5,332 nucleotides of DNA from Gemmatimonadota bacterium (GTDB lineage Bacteria > Gemmatimonadota > Gemmatimonadetes > Gemmatimonadales > Gemmatimonadaceae): contig JAHFCS010000178.1 of NCBI GenBank assembly GCA_023249395.1, positions 1 to 5,332 of the forward strand. Direction: 5' to 3'. Under the pieces are notes generated by a model. That model made no database searches. It was not told the origin of the DNA and was given only the letters and a program-made list of their open reading frames with translations. The position numbers and the translations under genes are program-made. Below are positions 1-5,332 of the stretch, piece after piece; position 1 is the stretch's first letter; each line of letters opens with the position of its first letter.

Positions 1-1162
1 CTTCAACCAGACGCGTGGTAACACGCAGTCGATTCAGTGCCCGCCGCACGCTCGCTTCGAGCACGAAGCCAACGTTGAGCCGGGTGCCGATCTCGCCCAC
101 CGGTACGTTGCCGCCCTTGAACGCAAAGTTTGACGTGCGCGAGACAACCCGCAGTCCTTCGACCTTGGCGAGGGCGTTGATCAGCTCCTCAGTCATTCCG
201 TCGCTGCAGAATTCCGTTTCGGGGTCCGGGCTCCGGTTTGCGATGGGAAGCACGGCGATCGAGAAGCGCGGCGCGGACACCAGCGCCGGGGGTGCCTTTC
301 GCGGGCGAGCATCCGCAGTGAGCAGTGCTTCGGCAAATGCAGTCGCCGTGGGAAACCTGGCACGCGGGTCCTTCTCGAGCGCGCGCGCCACTGCGCTGGC
401 TGCCGAATCCGGCAGGTCATTGCGTAGGCTGGCGAGGTCTGGCGCCTTGGTGCCCACGTGCTGGGCGACCAGTGAAAGGGCGGTTGCGCCGACGAATGGT
501 GGGCGCCCCGCGAGCATCTCGTAAACCACGCATCCGAGCGAGTAGACGTCGGTGCGGCCGTCGATGCCTTCCTCTCCGAGTGCCTGCTCGGGACTCATGT
601 ATGCGGCTGTGCCGACGGCGCTGCCCACCTGGGTGAGCGTTCCCGGCGCGTCCGGCGTGAGGAGCGCGCCGCGCGCGATGCCGAAGTCGGCCAGCAGGGC
701 GTGGCCGTGGCGCGAGAGGAGGATGTTCCCCGGCTTCACGTCGCGGTGCACCACGCCTTCGCCGTGAGCATAGTCAAGCGCGTCGGCCACCTGGCGGACG
801 ATTTTGACAGTGTCGTCAAGGGAGAGAGGTCCTTCCCGTTGAAGTCGCGTGCGGAGCGACTCGCCGTCGATGTACGGCATGACGAAGTACAGCTCGCCTG
901 CTGCTTCGCCGGAGTCGTGCAGCGGGAGGACGAACGGGTGGCGAAGGCGAGCGAGCAGCTTGATCTCCCGCTCGAACCGCCCGGCGCCGAGTGCGGCGCT
1001 CTTTTCCCGGTTGAGGACCTTGAGTGCGACGGGTCGCTCGTGCCGGCAGTCCTGGGCGAGGTACACAGTGGCCATGCCCCCCTGGCCGAGCTCGCGGTCG
1101 AGGGTGTAGGCTCCGGCGAGCGCGTCGCGGAGCAGGGCGGGGATGCCTGTGGCGCCTGTCAT
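1..1162 (-). CDS. Ser/Thr protein kinase with TolB-like domain (partial, C-terminus beyond left edge)
   Basis: This is a PknB-family protein kinase that transfers phosphate from ATP to Ser/Thr residues; its substrate cannot be read from the sequence. The first 387 codons are present. The glycine loop is LGQGGMATVY (25-34), the catalytic lysine is K48 in VALKVL, and the helix-C glutamate is probably E66. HRDVKPGN (139-146) carries the catalytic D141, DFG is at 159-161, and GTAAYMSPEQ (184-193) closes the activation segment, so the kinase should be active. A Pro/Ala/Arg-rich linker (about 283-299) leads to a TolB-like segment (about 300-387) with SIAVLPIANRSPDPE and SDGMTEELINALAKV. Relatives usually continue into TPR repeats. 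No hydrophobic helix lies between kinase and TolB-like parts, so this portion looks cytoplasmic. The start is firm: a TGA at 1181-1183 blocks the frame upstream, and the next ATG is codon 30, inside the glycine loop. The gene is divergent from the toxin-antitoxin operon. Confidence 0.95.
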   Translation of the reverse strand, partial: MTGATGIPALLRDALAGAYTLDRELGQGGMATVYLAQDCRHERPVALKVLNREKSAALGAGRFEREIKLLARLRHPFVLPLHDSGEAAGELYFVMPYIDGESLRTRLQREGPLSLDDTVKIVRQVADALDYAHGEGVVHRDVKPGNILLSRHGHALLADFGIARGALLTPDAPGTLTQVGSAVGTAAYMSPEQALGEEGIDGRTDVYSLGCVVYEMLAGRPPFVGATALSLVAQHVGTKAPDLASLRNDLPDSAASAVARALEKDPRARFPTATAFAEALLTADARPRKAPPALVSAPRFSIAVLPIANRSPDPETEFCSDGMTEELINALAKVEGLRVVSRTSNFAFKGGNVPVGEIGTRLNVGFVLEASVRRALNRLRVTTRLVE

Positions 1163-1168
1163 CCGGAG

Positions 1169-1197
1169 ACTATGCCGCCATCAGGGAAAATTGTCAG
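1169..1197 (-). promoter_or_regulatory. Candidate promoter of the kinase gene, leaderless geometry
   Basis: On the minus strand, CTGACA (1192-1197, five of six to TTGACA) is followed by a 17-base spacer and CATAGT (1169-1174, four of six to TATAAT). Six bases, CTCCGG, separate it from the ATG, so transcription would start at or next to the A of the start codon. No Shine-Dalgarno-like purine run lies in the 18 open bases between the in-frame TGA and the ATG. The match is to the sigma-70 consensus only and is unproven for this organism. Confidence 0.4.
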
Positions 1198-1264
1198 GAA
1201 GATCATCGCGCGTGGCTCATGGGTAAGGAAAGCTAGCGATTTCGGCAGATTGACCAGGGGGCAC

Positions 1265-1293
1265 TCGACAATCTGGTCATTGGTGACTATCTT
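1265..1293 (+). promoter_or_regulatory. Candidate promoter of the toxin-antitoxin operon, leaderless geometry
   Basis: TCGACA (1265-1270, five of six to TTGACA), a 17-base spacer and TATCTT (1288-1293, four of six to TATAAT) precede the ATG at 1300 by six bases. The geometry is the same as that of the divergent kinase promoter. No Shine-Dalgarno is visible before either the GTG at 1294 or the ATG at 1300, which fits a transcript beginning at the ATG. Confidence 0.4.
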
Positions 1294-1300
1294 GTGACCA
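1274..1300. promoter_or_regulatory. Candidate operator: 6-base inverted repeat around the antitoxin -10
   Basis: TGGTCA (1274-1279) and TGACCA (1295-1300) form a perfect inverted repeat with a 15-base gap that contains the candidate -10 hexamer. A related TGGTGAC lies between them at 1281-1287. Phd/YefM-type antitoxins, alone or bound to their toxin, usually repress their own operon through short palindromes at the promoter, so this is a plausible autoregulatory site. The arms are short and could arise by chance. Confidence 0.3.
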
Positions 1301-1560
1301 TGACAAATGTCGGTATCGCCGAGCTCAAGGCAAAGTTGAGCGAGCACCTCCGTGCCGTTCGAAGAGGAGGCGAGGTAACGATCTATGATCGAAACGAGCC
1401 GATCGCGCGCATCGTATCCTACTCTCCATCAGGCGCGCTGGTCGTTCGTGAGCCGGTACACGCGTACAAGACGCTCCACGAAGTGAAACTCCCTCCACCG
1501 GTCAAGCTGAACGTGGATGCTGTGGAGCTGATGCTCGAGGATCGGCGAAACGACAGGTGA
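1300..1560 (+). CDS. vapB: VapB-like antitoxin, Phd/YefM family
   Basis: This is an 86-residue antitoxin expected to bind and neutralise the PIN toxin encoded next to it and to repress the operon. The N-terminal part, VGIAELKAKLSEHLRAV followed by GGEVTIYDRNEPIARIV (about residues 4-39), is the typical Phd/YefM dimer and DNA-binding fold. The C-terminal tail has LPPPVKLNVDAVELMLEDRR, the type of flexible segment that wraps the toxin in Phd-VapC pairs. I prefer the ATG at 1300 because family members begin a few residues before the VGIxELK motif. A GTG at 1294 would add only two residues and would abut the candidate -10. The TGA stop overlaps the toxin's GTG start by four bases, implying translational coupling. 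GC content looks somewhat lower than in the kinase gene, as is common for mobile toxin-antitoxin modules. The symbol names the family role; the exact subfamily is not established. Confidence 0.87.
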   Translation: MTNVGIAELKAKLSEHLRAVRRGGEVTIYDRNEPIARIVSYSPSGALVVREPVHAYKTLHEVKLPPPVKLNVDAVELMLEDRRNDR

Positions 1561-1973
1561 TTGCATATCTCGATTCGTCCGTCGTCCTTCGCATTGTACT
1601 TGGCCAACCGGGGCATCTACGGGAATGGAAGCGCATAACGACGGGGGTGGCTAGCGGATTGATCGAAGTCGAGTGCCTACGCACAATCGATCGACTGCAT
1701 CTTGGGGGGCATCTGACTGCGGAGGTCACGGCGGTTCGGCGCGAGGCAGTATATCTGGTGATGGAAGCTCTCGAGCTGGTCGAACTGACAAGCGCCGTTC
1801 TTCACCGAGCCGCACAGCCGATGACAGCGCCGCTGGGAGCTCTCGATGCGATTCACCTCGCGACTGCCGACATGTGGCGGGAATCACGGGGGACCGAGAT
1901 CACGTTCGCAACGCACGACCGCGCGCTTGCTCTTGGCGCACGAGCTATCGGATTTCGAGTGATTGGAGTGTAG
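1557..1973 (+). CDS. vapC: VapC-like PIN-domain ribonuclease toxin
   Basis: This 138-residue protein matches the usual length of VapC toxins, Mg2+/Mn2+-dependent endoribonucleases that stop translation, often by cutting tRNA or rRNA. The four expected acidic positions are visible: D6 in AYLDSS, E39 in GLIEVECLR, D97 in LDAIHLATA and D121 in THDRAL, so the active site looks complete. It starts at a GTG inside the antitoxin's stop codon (GTGA, 1557-1560). No independent Shine-Dalgarno is seen, so translation probably depends on ribosomes finishing the antitoxin, which keeps antitoxin in excess. The frame opens MIAYLDSS, the normal start of this family. It ends at TAG 1971-1973. The actual RNA target cannot be inferred from the sequence. 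Confidence 0.9.
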   Translation: MIAYLDSSVVLRIVLGQPGHLREWKRITTGVASGLIEVECLRTIDRLHLGGHLTAEVTAVRREAVYLVMEALELVELTSAVLHRAAQPMTAPLGALDAIHLATADMWRESRGTEITFATHDRALALGARAIGFRVIGV

Positions 1974-2150
1974 GGCAGTCGAAAGCGCTGCTGGTTGAGA
2001 AGCGATGGGCGAGGGGCCGTCTAGCGAGCGGGCGCTGTCCGCGCCATAATCTTCGTCCAGGCCAGTTAGTAACCGCGCTGCGAGACTTCAGATCGACAAG
2101 TCAGGATCTGACGGTGCGACGTTGAAGGTTCCCCACTACAGGAGGTTCCG
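1974..2150. other. Intergenic leader between vapC and the membrane gene
   Basis: No convincing gene is visible in these 177 bases. A GC-rich hairpin, GGCGC-TGTCC-GCGCC (2031-2045), lies 57 bases after the vapC stop but has no T-tract, so it is at best a weak terminator. CATAAT (2045-2050, five of six to TATAAT) could be a -10 but lacks a good -35. Two perfect small inverted repeats follow, GTTA-G-TAAC (2065-2073) and GTCAG-GAT-CTGAC (2100-2112); either could be a regulator site or a leader hairpin. Confidence 0.4.
2140..2145 (+). promoter_or_regulatory. Strong Shine-Dalgarno AGGAGG of the membrane protein gene
   Basis: AGGAGG sits five bases before the ATG at 2151 and fixes that start. It shows that canonical Shine-Dalgarno initiation is used in this genome, so the lack of such a site before the kinase, antitoxin and ligD stands out. 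Confidence 0.85.
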
Positions 2151-2711
2151 ATGACCGGACTGTACGCGCTGTGGCTCCCGATTCTGCTGTCGGCGGTGGC
2201 CGTTTTCGTCGCGAGCTCGATCCTCCACATGATGTCGCCGTGGCACAAAAGCGACTACCCGGCGGTGCCCAACGAAGATGCGGTGCGGAGCGCGCTCGGC
2301 CCGCTGGCAATTCCACCGGGTGACTACATGGTTCCCCGGCCGGGCAGCCGCGCCGACGTGAAGTCGGCGGAATTCATGGAGAAGGTGAAATCGGGGCCGA
2401 ACGTCATCATGACGGTTCTGCCAAATGGCCCGTGGTCGATGGGGCAGAGTCTCTCGCTCTGGTTCGCCTATCTGGTCGTGGTCGGAATCTTCGCGGCGTA
2501 CGTCGCGGGTCGCGCGCTGCCTGCAGGTACGGAATACCTGCAGGTCTTTCGCTTCGTCGGAACCGTGGCGTTCGTCGCCTACTCGATAGCGCTCTGGCAG
2601 ATGTCCATCTGGTATCACCGCGCGTGGAGCACGACGATCAAGGCGACGGTGGACGGACTGATCTACGCGCTCCTTACCGCCGGGTTCTTCGGGTGGCTCT
2701 GGCCGCGCTGA
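2151..2711 (+). CDS. Four-helix integral membrane protein of unknown function
   Basis: This is a 186-residue protein that I cannot assign to a named family. Hydrophobic helices are seen at about 4-24, 101-121, 133-150 and 166-184. Between helices 1 and 2 lies a soluble stretch of roughly 75 residues with HMMSPWHKSDYPAVPNED (26-43), PPGDYMVPRPGS (55-66) and VLPNGPWSMGQS (89-100). These segments have the look of conserved motifs, and I recall similar uncharacterised membrane proteins in other bacteria. H26, H32, D35 and Y36 could be functional, but no catalytic or metal site can be claimed. The C-terminus, TAGFFGWLWPR, ends right after the last helix. The start is supported by AGGAGG five bases upstream. 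The gene stands alone: it is 177 bases downstream of vapC and convergent with ligD, so there is no operon partner to hint at its role. Codons 124-132 contain a perfect 10-base hairpin. Confidence 0.85.
   Translation: MTGLYALWLPILLSAVAVFVASSILHMMSPWHKSDYPAVPNEDAVRSALGPLAIPPGDYMVPRPGSRADVKSAEFMEKVKSGPNVIMTVLPNGPWSMGQSLSLWFAYLVVVGIFAAYVAGRALPAGTEYLQVFRFVGTVAFVAYSIALWQMSIWYHRAWSTTIKATVDGLIYALLTAGFFGWLWPR
2520..2544. repeat. Perfect 10-base inverted repeat inside the membrane protein gene
   Basis: CCTGCAGGTA (2520-2529) and TACCTGCAGG (2535-2544) are perfect reverse complements around a five-base loop, CGGAA. Each arm also holds the 8-base palindrome CCTGCAGG, so the same octamer occurs twice, 15 bases apart start to start. 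In the mRNA this would form a stable stem covering codons 124-132 (PAGTEYLQ and the first base of V132), in the loop between helices 2 and 3. Confidence 0.9.
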
Positions 2712-2722
2712 GACTGCAAGGC

Positions 2723-2730
2723 GTAGCTAC
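2723..2730. repeat. 8-base palindrome at the convergent gene junction
   Basis: GTAGCTAC spans the last bases of the 15-base gap between the membrane gene stop and the ligD stop (TAG, complement of 2727-2729). It is too short to act alone as a bidirectional terminator, and no T-tract flanks it. Termination signals for both genes are therefore not obvious and may lie inside the opposite reading frames. Confidence 0.5.
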
Positions 2731-5282
2731 ATCGCGAGAGCGCCAAGGACGGATGCCAGATCAACTCTGGCGTCCATCACCGCAGCGCATGGGTCGTGGC
2801 CGAGGAGGTCCATCCGCTGAGCTGCATTGCGGATGGTGAATTCTCGAGGATCCAGCGACTGGTCCACCTCCTCCCAGATCAACGGCATCGAAACAGTCGC
2901 ACCGGGCAACGGCCGCGCGCTAAATGGCGCTACGATCGTCTGCCCGTGCCGGTTCTGGAGATAGTCGAGATAAACCTTGTCTCCACGCTTCGTCACGTGA
3001 CGCGTTATGGTGGCGATGTCGCCTAGCTCGCGAATCACCAGCCGCGCGAGTAGCTCCCCAATCGTCCGTGACTGCTCGTACGTGAACTGCCGCCCAAGAG
3101 GCAGCAGAATGTGCAACCCGGTCTTTCCCGTCGTCTTGACGTAATTCGGAAGACCTGCCTCGTCGCAGATCCGATGCAACACCTGCGCTACTCGAATCAC
3201 GTCCGAGAACGGCGCCTCCTTCGGATCGAGATCTATCACGCACCAGTCCGGCAGCTCAAGCGACCCCACTCTGCTAGCCCATATGTGCAGCGGAATCGAG
3301 CCCATGTTCACTACATATAGAAGGGACTCAAGGTCGTCGCACACGAAGTACCTGATGTCGCGCTGCGTCTCCTCGCTCCAGATGGGAACGGTGCGTACCC
3401 ACTCCGGCGCGAACGCGGGCGCGTCCTTTTGATAGAACGACTTTCCGTCGATGCCGTCCGGAAACCGCGTCAGAACCAATGGTCGATTCTTCAGATACGG
3501 AAGCAGCCACGGCGATATCGCGCGGTAGTAGTCGATGAGGTCGCCCTTGGTGTAACCCTCAGCGGGCCAGAACACCTTCTTCAGGTTAGAAAAAGCGACG
3601 GGGAGTTTGGGGGCAGGGATGAGATTGGGAGGTTCCGGAGCGGCGGAGACATCCGAGTCGCCAACCTCAGCCACATTTGAGTTCCATCCCTGCCGATCGC
3701 ATTCATCCGGGCGCTTGTCTTCCCTCAATCGCAGGAACGCTGAATGACGGAGCAAACCGTCCGGCGTCCACTCGCGAAAGCGCACTTCGCACACGTACTT
3801 CGGCTCGACCCACGTCGTTGTGCTCGTCTCCGGAATCGCATTGCCGGCGAGCGGCTCAACGCCAGGCGGGGCAAGGGGCGGCTCGCACGGCGGATCGCGA
3901 CGAACGATAGGATCGAGCAGCGCCTTCATGTCGGCGAGCAGAGAATCGTTGAACCCGGTGCCAACTCTTCCTGCGTACACGAGCGATCCATTCACATAAT
4001 CGGCGAGCTGAAGCGCGCCGATATGCGCGCGACTCCGCTTCGGCGCGGTGAAGCCCACGATGACAAAGTCGCCGGTCTTCTCCGCTTTGATCTTGAGCCA
4101 CTGGGCCGAGCGTCCCTTGCGATACGGCTCGTCTGCTTTCTTGGCGATGATGCCCTCGAGGCCCATCGCTGTCACGCTCTTCATGAACGCTTCGCCCTCG
4201 GTCTCGATGTGATCGAGCGCGCGCAGGGGGCCGAGCTTGGGAACGACTTCCGCCAGGAACTGCTTGCGCCTTGTGAGCGGTAGCGGGCGCAGATCGAAAT
4301 CATCGTATGCGAGAAGATCGAACGCAAAGAATGTCGCCGGCAGCTCGACCGCGGCTCGCTTGACCTCTATCGCCGACGTCAGCGCCCCCCGACGTTGCAA
4401 CATCGCGAAGCTCGGCAGTCCCTTTGCGTCGGAGACAACGACCTCGCCATCGATAATGCACTCGTCAGCCGGCAGCGCCTTGATCGCGCGCGCGATCTCC
4501 GGAAAAACCGCGGTGTAATCGTTGCCGTTTCGCGTGAGCAGCAACGCTTCGCCCTTCGATTTGCTCGCGATCAGACGATATCCGTCGAGCTTGAGCTCGA
4601 AGATCCATCCCTCACGCGTGAAGGCCTTATCGACGGTCTCGCAATGCATCGCCTCGACCTTTCGTGGATCGACGCGCGAATGAATCGCGCCGCTCTCTTC
4701 GATCGCTTTCCGAAGCGCTGCATCAGGAGTGACACCGGCTTTCACTTCCTCGACGGTCAGTCCCGACAAGACAGATTCTTCGGGAAAGACGTCGCCCGGC
4801 GACTTCATGTAGGCGTCGCGCTCCTTGATGAGGAGCCATTCCTTCTCGGTCTTCTTGATCTTCACCAGCGTCCACTTTCCGTGGAGCTTGTAGCCCTTGA
4901 GCTCGAACAGGAGCTTCCCCTTCTCGAGTCCCTCGCGCCAATCCTCGAGCGGCACCCACTCGCCGCGATCCCAGACGATCACTCCGCCGGCGCCGTAGTT
5001 ACCCGCGGGAATGATTCCCTCGAAGTCGCCGTACTCGAGCGGATGGTCTTCGACCTTTACAGCCAGGCGCTTGTCGGCCTGATCATATGAAGGACCCTTC
5101 GGCACCGCCCACGACCTTAGAACGCCATCCATCTCGAGGCGAAGATCGAAATGAAGATTTCTTGCGGCGTGCTTGTGGACTACGAAGAGATTGCCCGGAA
5201 CGGGCGAAACTACGCCAACGGGCTCCGGCGATCGATCGGGCGAACGCTTCGCGCGATAGCTGGCGAGGTCAGAATCGGGCAC
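2727..5282 (-). CDS. ligD: Multifunctional ATP-dependent DNA ligase LigD (phosphoesterase-ligase-polymerase)
   Basis: LigD is the end-processing and sealing enzyme of bacterial non-homologous end joining, working with Ku at double-strand breaks. This copy has 851 residues, and its domain order matches Pseudomonas LigD rather than mycobacterial LigD. The 3'-phosphoesterase (about 25-160) has H38, H44, D46 and R48 in HKHAARNLHFDLRLE, plus H80 and Y84. The ligase (about 205-525) has the nucleotidyl lysine K231 in ELKLDG, E280 in IDGEVV, FAFDLL (319-324), EGIIAKK (376-382) and WLKIK (395-399), then an OB-fold with YAGRVGTGF. A variable linker (about 526-560) joins the primase-like polymerase (about 562-851), with metal aspartates D684 and D686 in IDLDP and D773 in YLDYLQN, and H724 in TGLHI. 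All active sites look intact. The GTG start at 5280-5282 is forced: a TAG (5286-5288) sits one codon upstream, and the next ATG (codon 51) falls past the phosphoesterase residues. No ku gene is in the window. Confidence 0.97.
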   Translation of the reverse strand: MPDSDLASYRAKRSPDRSPEPVGVVSPVPGNLFVVHKHAARNLHFDLRLEMDGVLRSWAVPKGPSYDQADKRLAVKVEDHPLEYGDFEGIIPAGNYGAGGVIVWDRGEWVPLEDWREGLEKGKLLFELKGYKLHGKWTLVKIKKTEKEWLLIKERDAYMKSPGDVFPEESVLSGLTVEEVKAGVTPDAALRKAIEESGAIHSRVDPRKVEAMHCETVDKAFTREGWIFELKLDGYRLIASKSKGEALLLTRNGNDYTAVFPEIARAIKALPADECIIDGEVVVSDAKGLPSFAMLQRRGALTSAIEVKRAAVELPATFFAFDLLAYDDFDLRPLPLTRRKQFLAEVVPKLGPLRALDHIETEGEAFMKSVTAMGLEGIIAKKADEPYRKGRSAQWLKIKAEKTGDFVIVGFTAPKRSRAHIGALQLADYVNGSLVYAGRVGTGFNDSLLADMKALLDPIVRRDPPCEPPLAPPGVEPLAGNAIPETSTTTWVEPKYVCEVRFREWTPDGLLRHSAFLRLREDKRPDECDRQGWNSNVAEVGDSDVSAAPEPPNLIPAPKLPVAFSNLKKVFWPAEGYTKGDLIDYYRAISPWLLPYLKNRPLVLTRFPDGIDGKSFYQKDAPAFAPEWVRTVPIWSEETQRDIRYFVCDDLESLLYVVNMGSIPLHIWASRVGSLELPDWCVIDLDPKEAPFSDVIRVAQVLHRICDEAGLPNYVKTTGKTGLHILLPLGRQFTYEQSRTIGELLARLVIRELGDIATITRHVTKRGDKVYLDYLQNRHGQTIVAPFSARPLPGATVSMPLIWEEVDQSLDPREFTIRNAAQRMDLLGHDPCAAVMDARVDLASVLGALAM

Positions 5283-5287
5283 AACCT

Positions 5288-5293
5288 ATTGTA
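5288..5293 (-). promoter_or_regulatory. Candidate -10 hexamer immediately upstream of ligD
   Basis: TACAAT on the minus strand matches TATAAT at five of six positions and ends five bases before the GTG start. The best -35-like hexamer, TTGATG (5314-5319), is 20 bases away, longer than ideal. The only Shine-Dalgarno-like sequence is AGG three bases before the GTG, probably too close to work well. A leaderless or nearly leaderless transcript is the simplest reading. Confidence 0.4.
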
Positions 5294-5332
5294 CTACGGC
5301 CCGCTTCGGCTGGCATCAATTACCGAAGGTTC

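Noticed and set aside
15..524. Plus-strand open frame of 169 codons at the left edge
   Set aside because: Antisense to the kinase and TolB-like coding region, whose motifs are unambiguous on the minus strand; low-complexity Ser/Ala/Arg composition.
701..1297. Plus-strand open frame of 198 codons opposite the kinase
   Set aside because: Antisense to the kinase catalytic domain and running into the divergent promoter region; no supporting ribosome binding site or motif.
1294..1299. GTG at 1294 as the antitoxin start
   Set aside because: It would add only two residues, sits directly against the candidate -10 hexamer and has no Shine-Dalgarno. The ATG at 1300 fits family starts better, though it is not proven.
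1300..1973. Toxin-antitoxin pair plus kinase as a new defence island
   Set aside because: The pair is a standard VapBC-type module and the kinase is a common signalling type. They are divergent with separate promoters, and no nuclease, ATPase or phage-related partner lies nearby to support a joint defence role.
2031..2045. GC-rich hairpin GGCGC-TGTCC-GCGCC after vapC as an intrinsic terminator
   Set aside because: The stem is only five pairs and is followed by ATAATCTTCG rather than a T-tract.
2136..2618. Minus-strand open frame of 160 codons opposite the membrane gene
   Set aside because: The plus-strand frame has a strong Shine-Dalgarno and clear membrane helices; the minus-strand product is His/Arg-rich with no domain signal.
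3744..4283. Plus-strand open frame of 179 codons opposite ligD
   Set aside because: Antisense shadow of the ligase domain; Arg-rich composition without domain features.
4395..5090. Long plus-strand open frame of 231 codons opposite ligD
   Set aside because: It lies entirely antisense to the phosphoesterase and ligase domains of an intact ligD and has no recognisable motif. GC-rich genes commonly leave such antisense frames open.

Overview
The window reads as chromosomal DNA from a free-living, moderately GC-rich bacterium. The best guess is Gemmatimonadota or a close soil lineage. The main clue is the truncated protein kinase, whose PknB-like catalytic domain is joined directly to a TolB-like segment; this architecture is very abundant in that phylum. 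The full-length LigD and the Phd/PIN toxin-antitoxin pair fit a soil bacterium but do not identify it. The taxonomic call is an inference from protein style only.

Layout, left to right. (1) 1-1162, minus strand: the N-terminal 387 codons of a Ser/Thr protein kinase with a TolB-like domain, running off the left edge. (2) 1163-1299: a 137-base divergent promoter region. (3) 1300-1973, plus strand: a two-gene VapBC-type toxin-antitoxin operon with a GTGA start/stop overlap. (4) 1974-2150: a 177-base gap with two small perfect inverted repeats, ending in a strong Shine-Dalgarno. (5) 2151-2711, plus strand: a four-helix membrane protein of unknown function. (6) 2727-5282, minus strand: a complete 851-residue LigD with domains in the order phosphoesterase, ligase, polymerase. 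It converges on the membrane gene across a 15-base gap. (7) 5283-5332: the start of the ligD upstream region. No stretch longer than 300 bases lacks a gene, and no tRNA, rRNA, CRISPR array, insertion sequence or phage gene is visible.

Functionally these look like separate modules rather than one pathway: a signalling kinase, a self-regulated toxin-antitoxin pair, an orphan membrane protein, and the ligase/polymerase of bacterial non-homologous end joining. The Ku partner of LigD is not in the window. I see no convincing new multi-gene system. The most interesting signal is at the gene starts. The kinase, the antitoxin and ligD each have a -10-like hexamer ending 5-6 bases before the start codon and no usable Shine-Dalgarno. 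For the kinase and ligD an in-frame stop close upstream rules out an earlier start. This suggests leaderless transcripts, in contrast to the membrane gene, which has a textbook AGGAGG.
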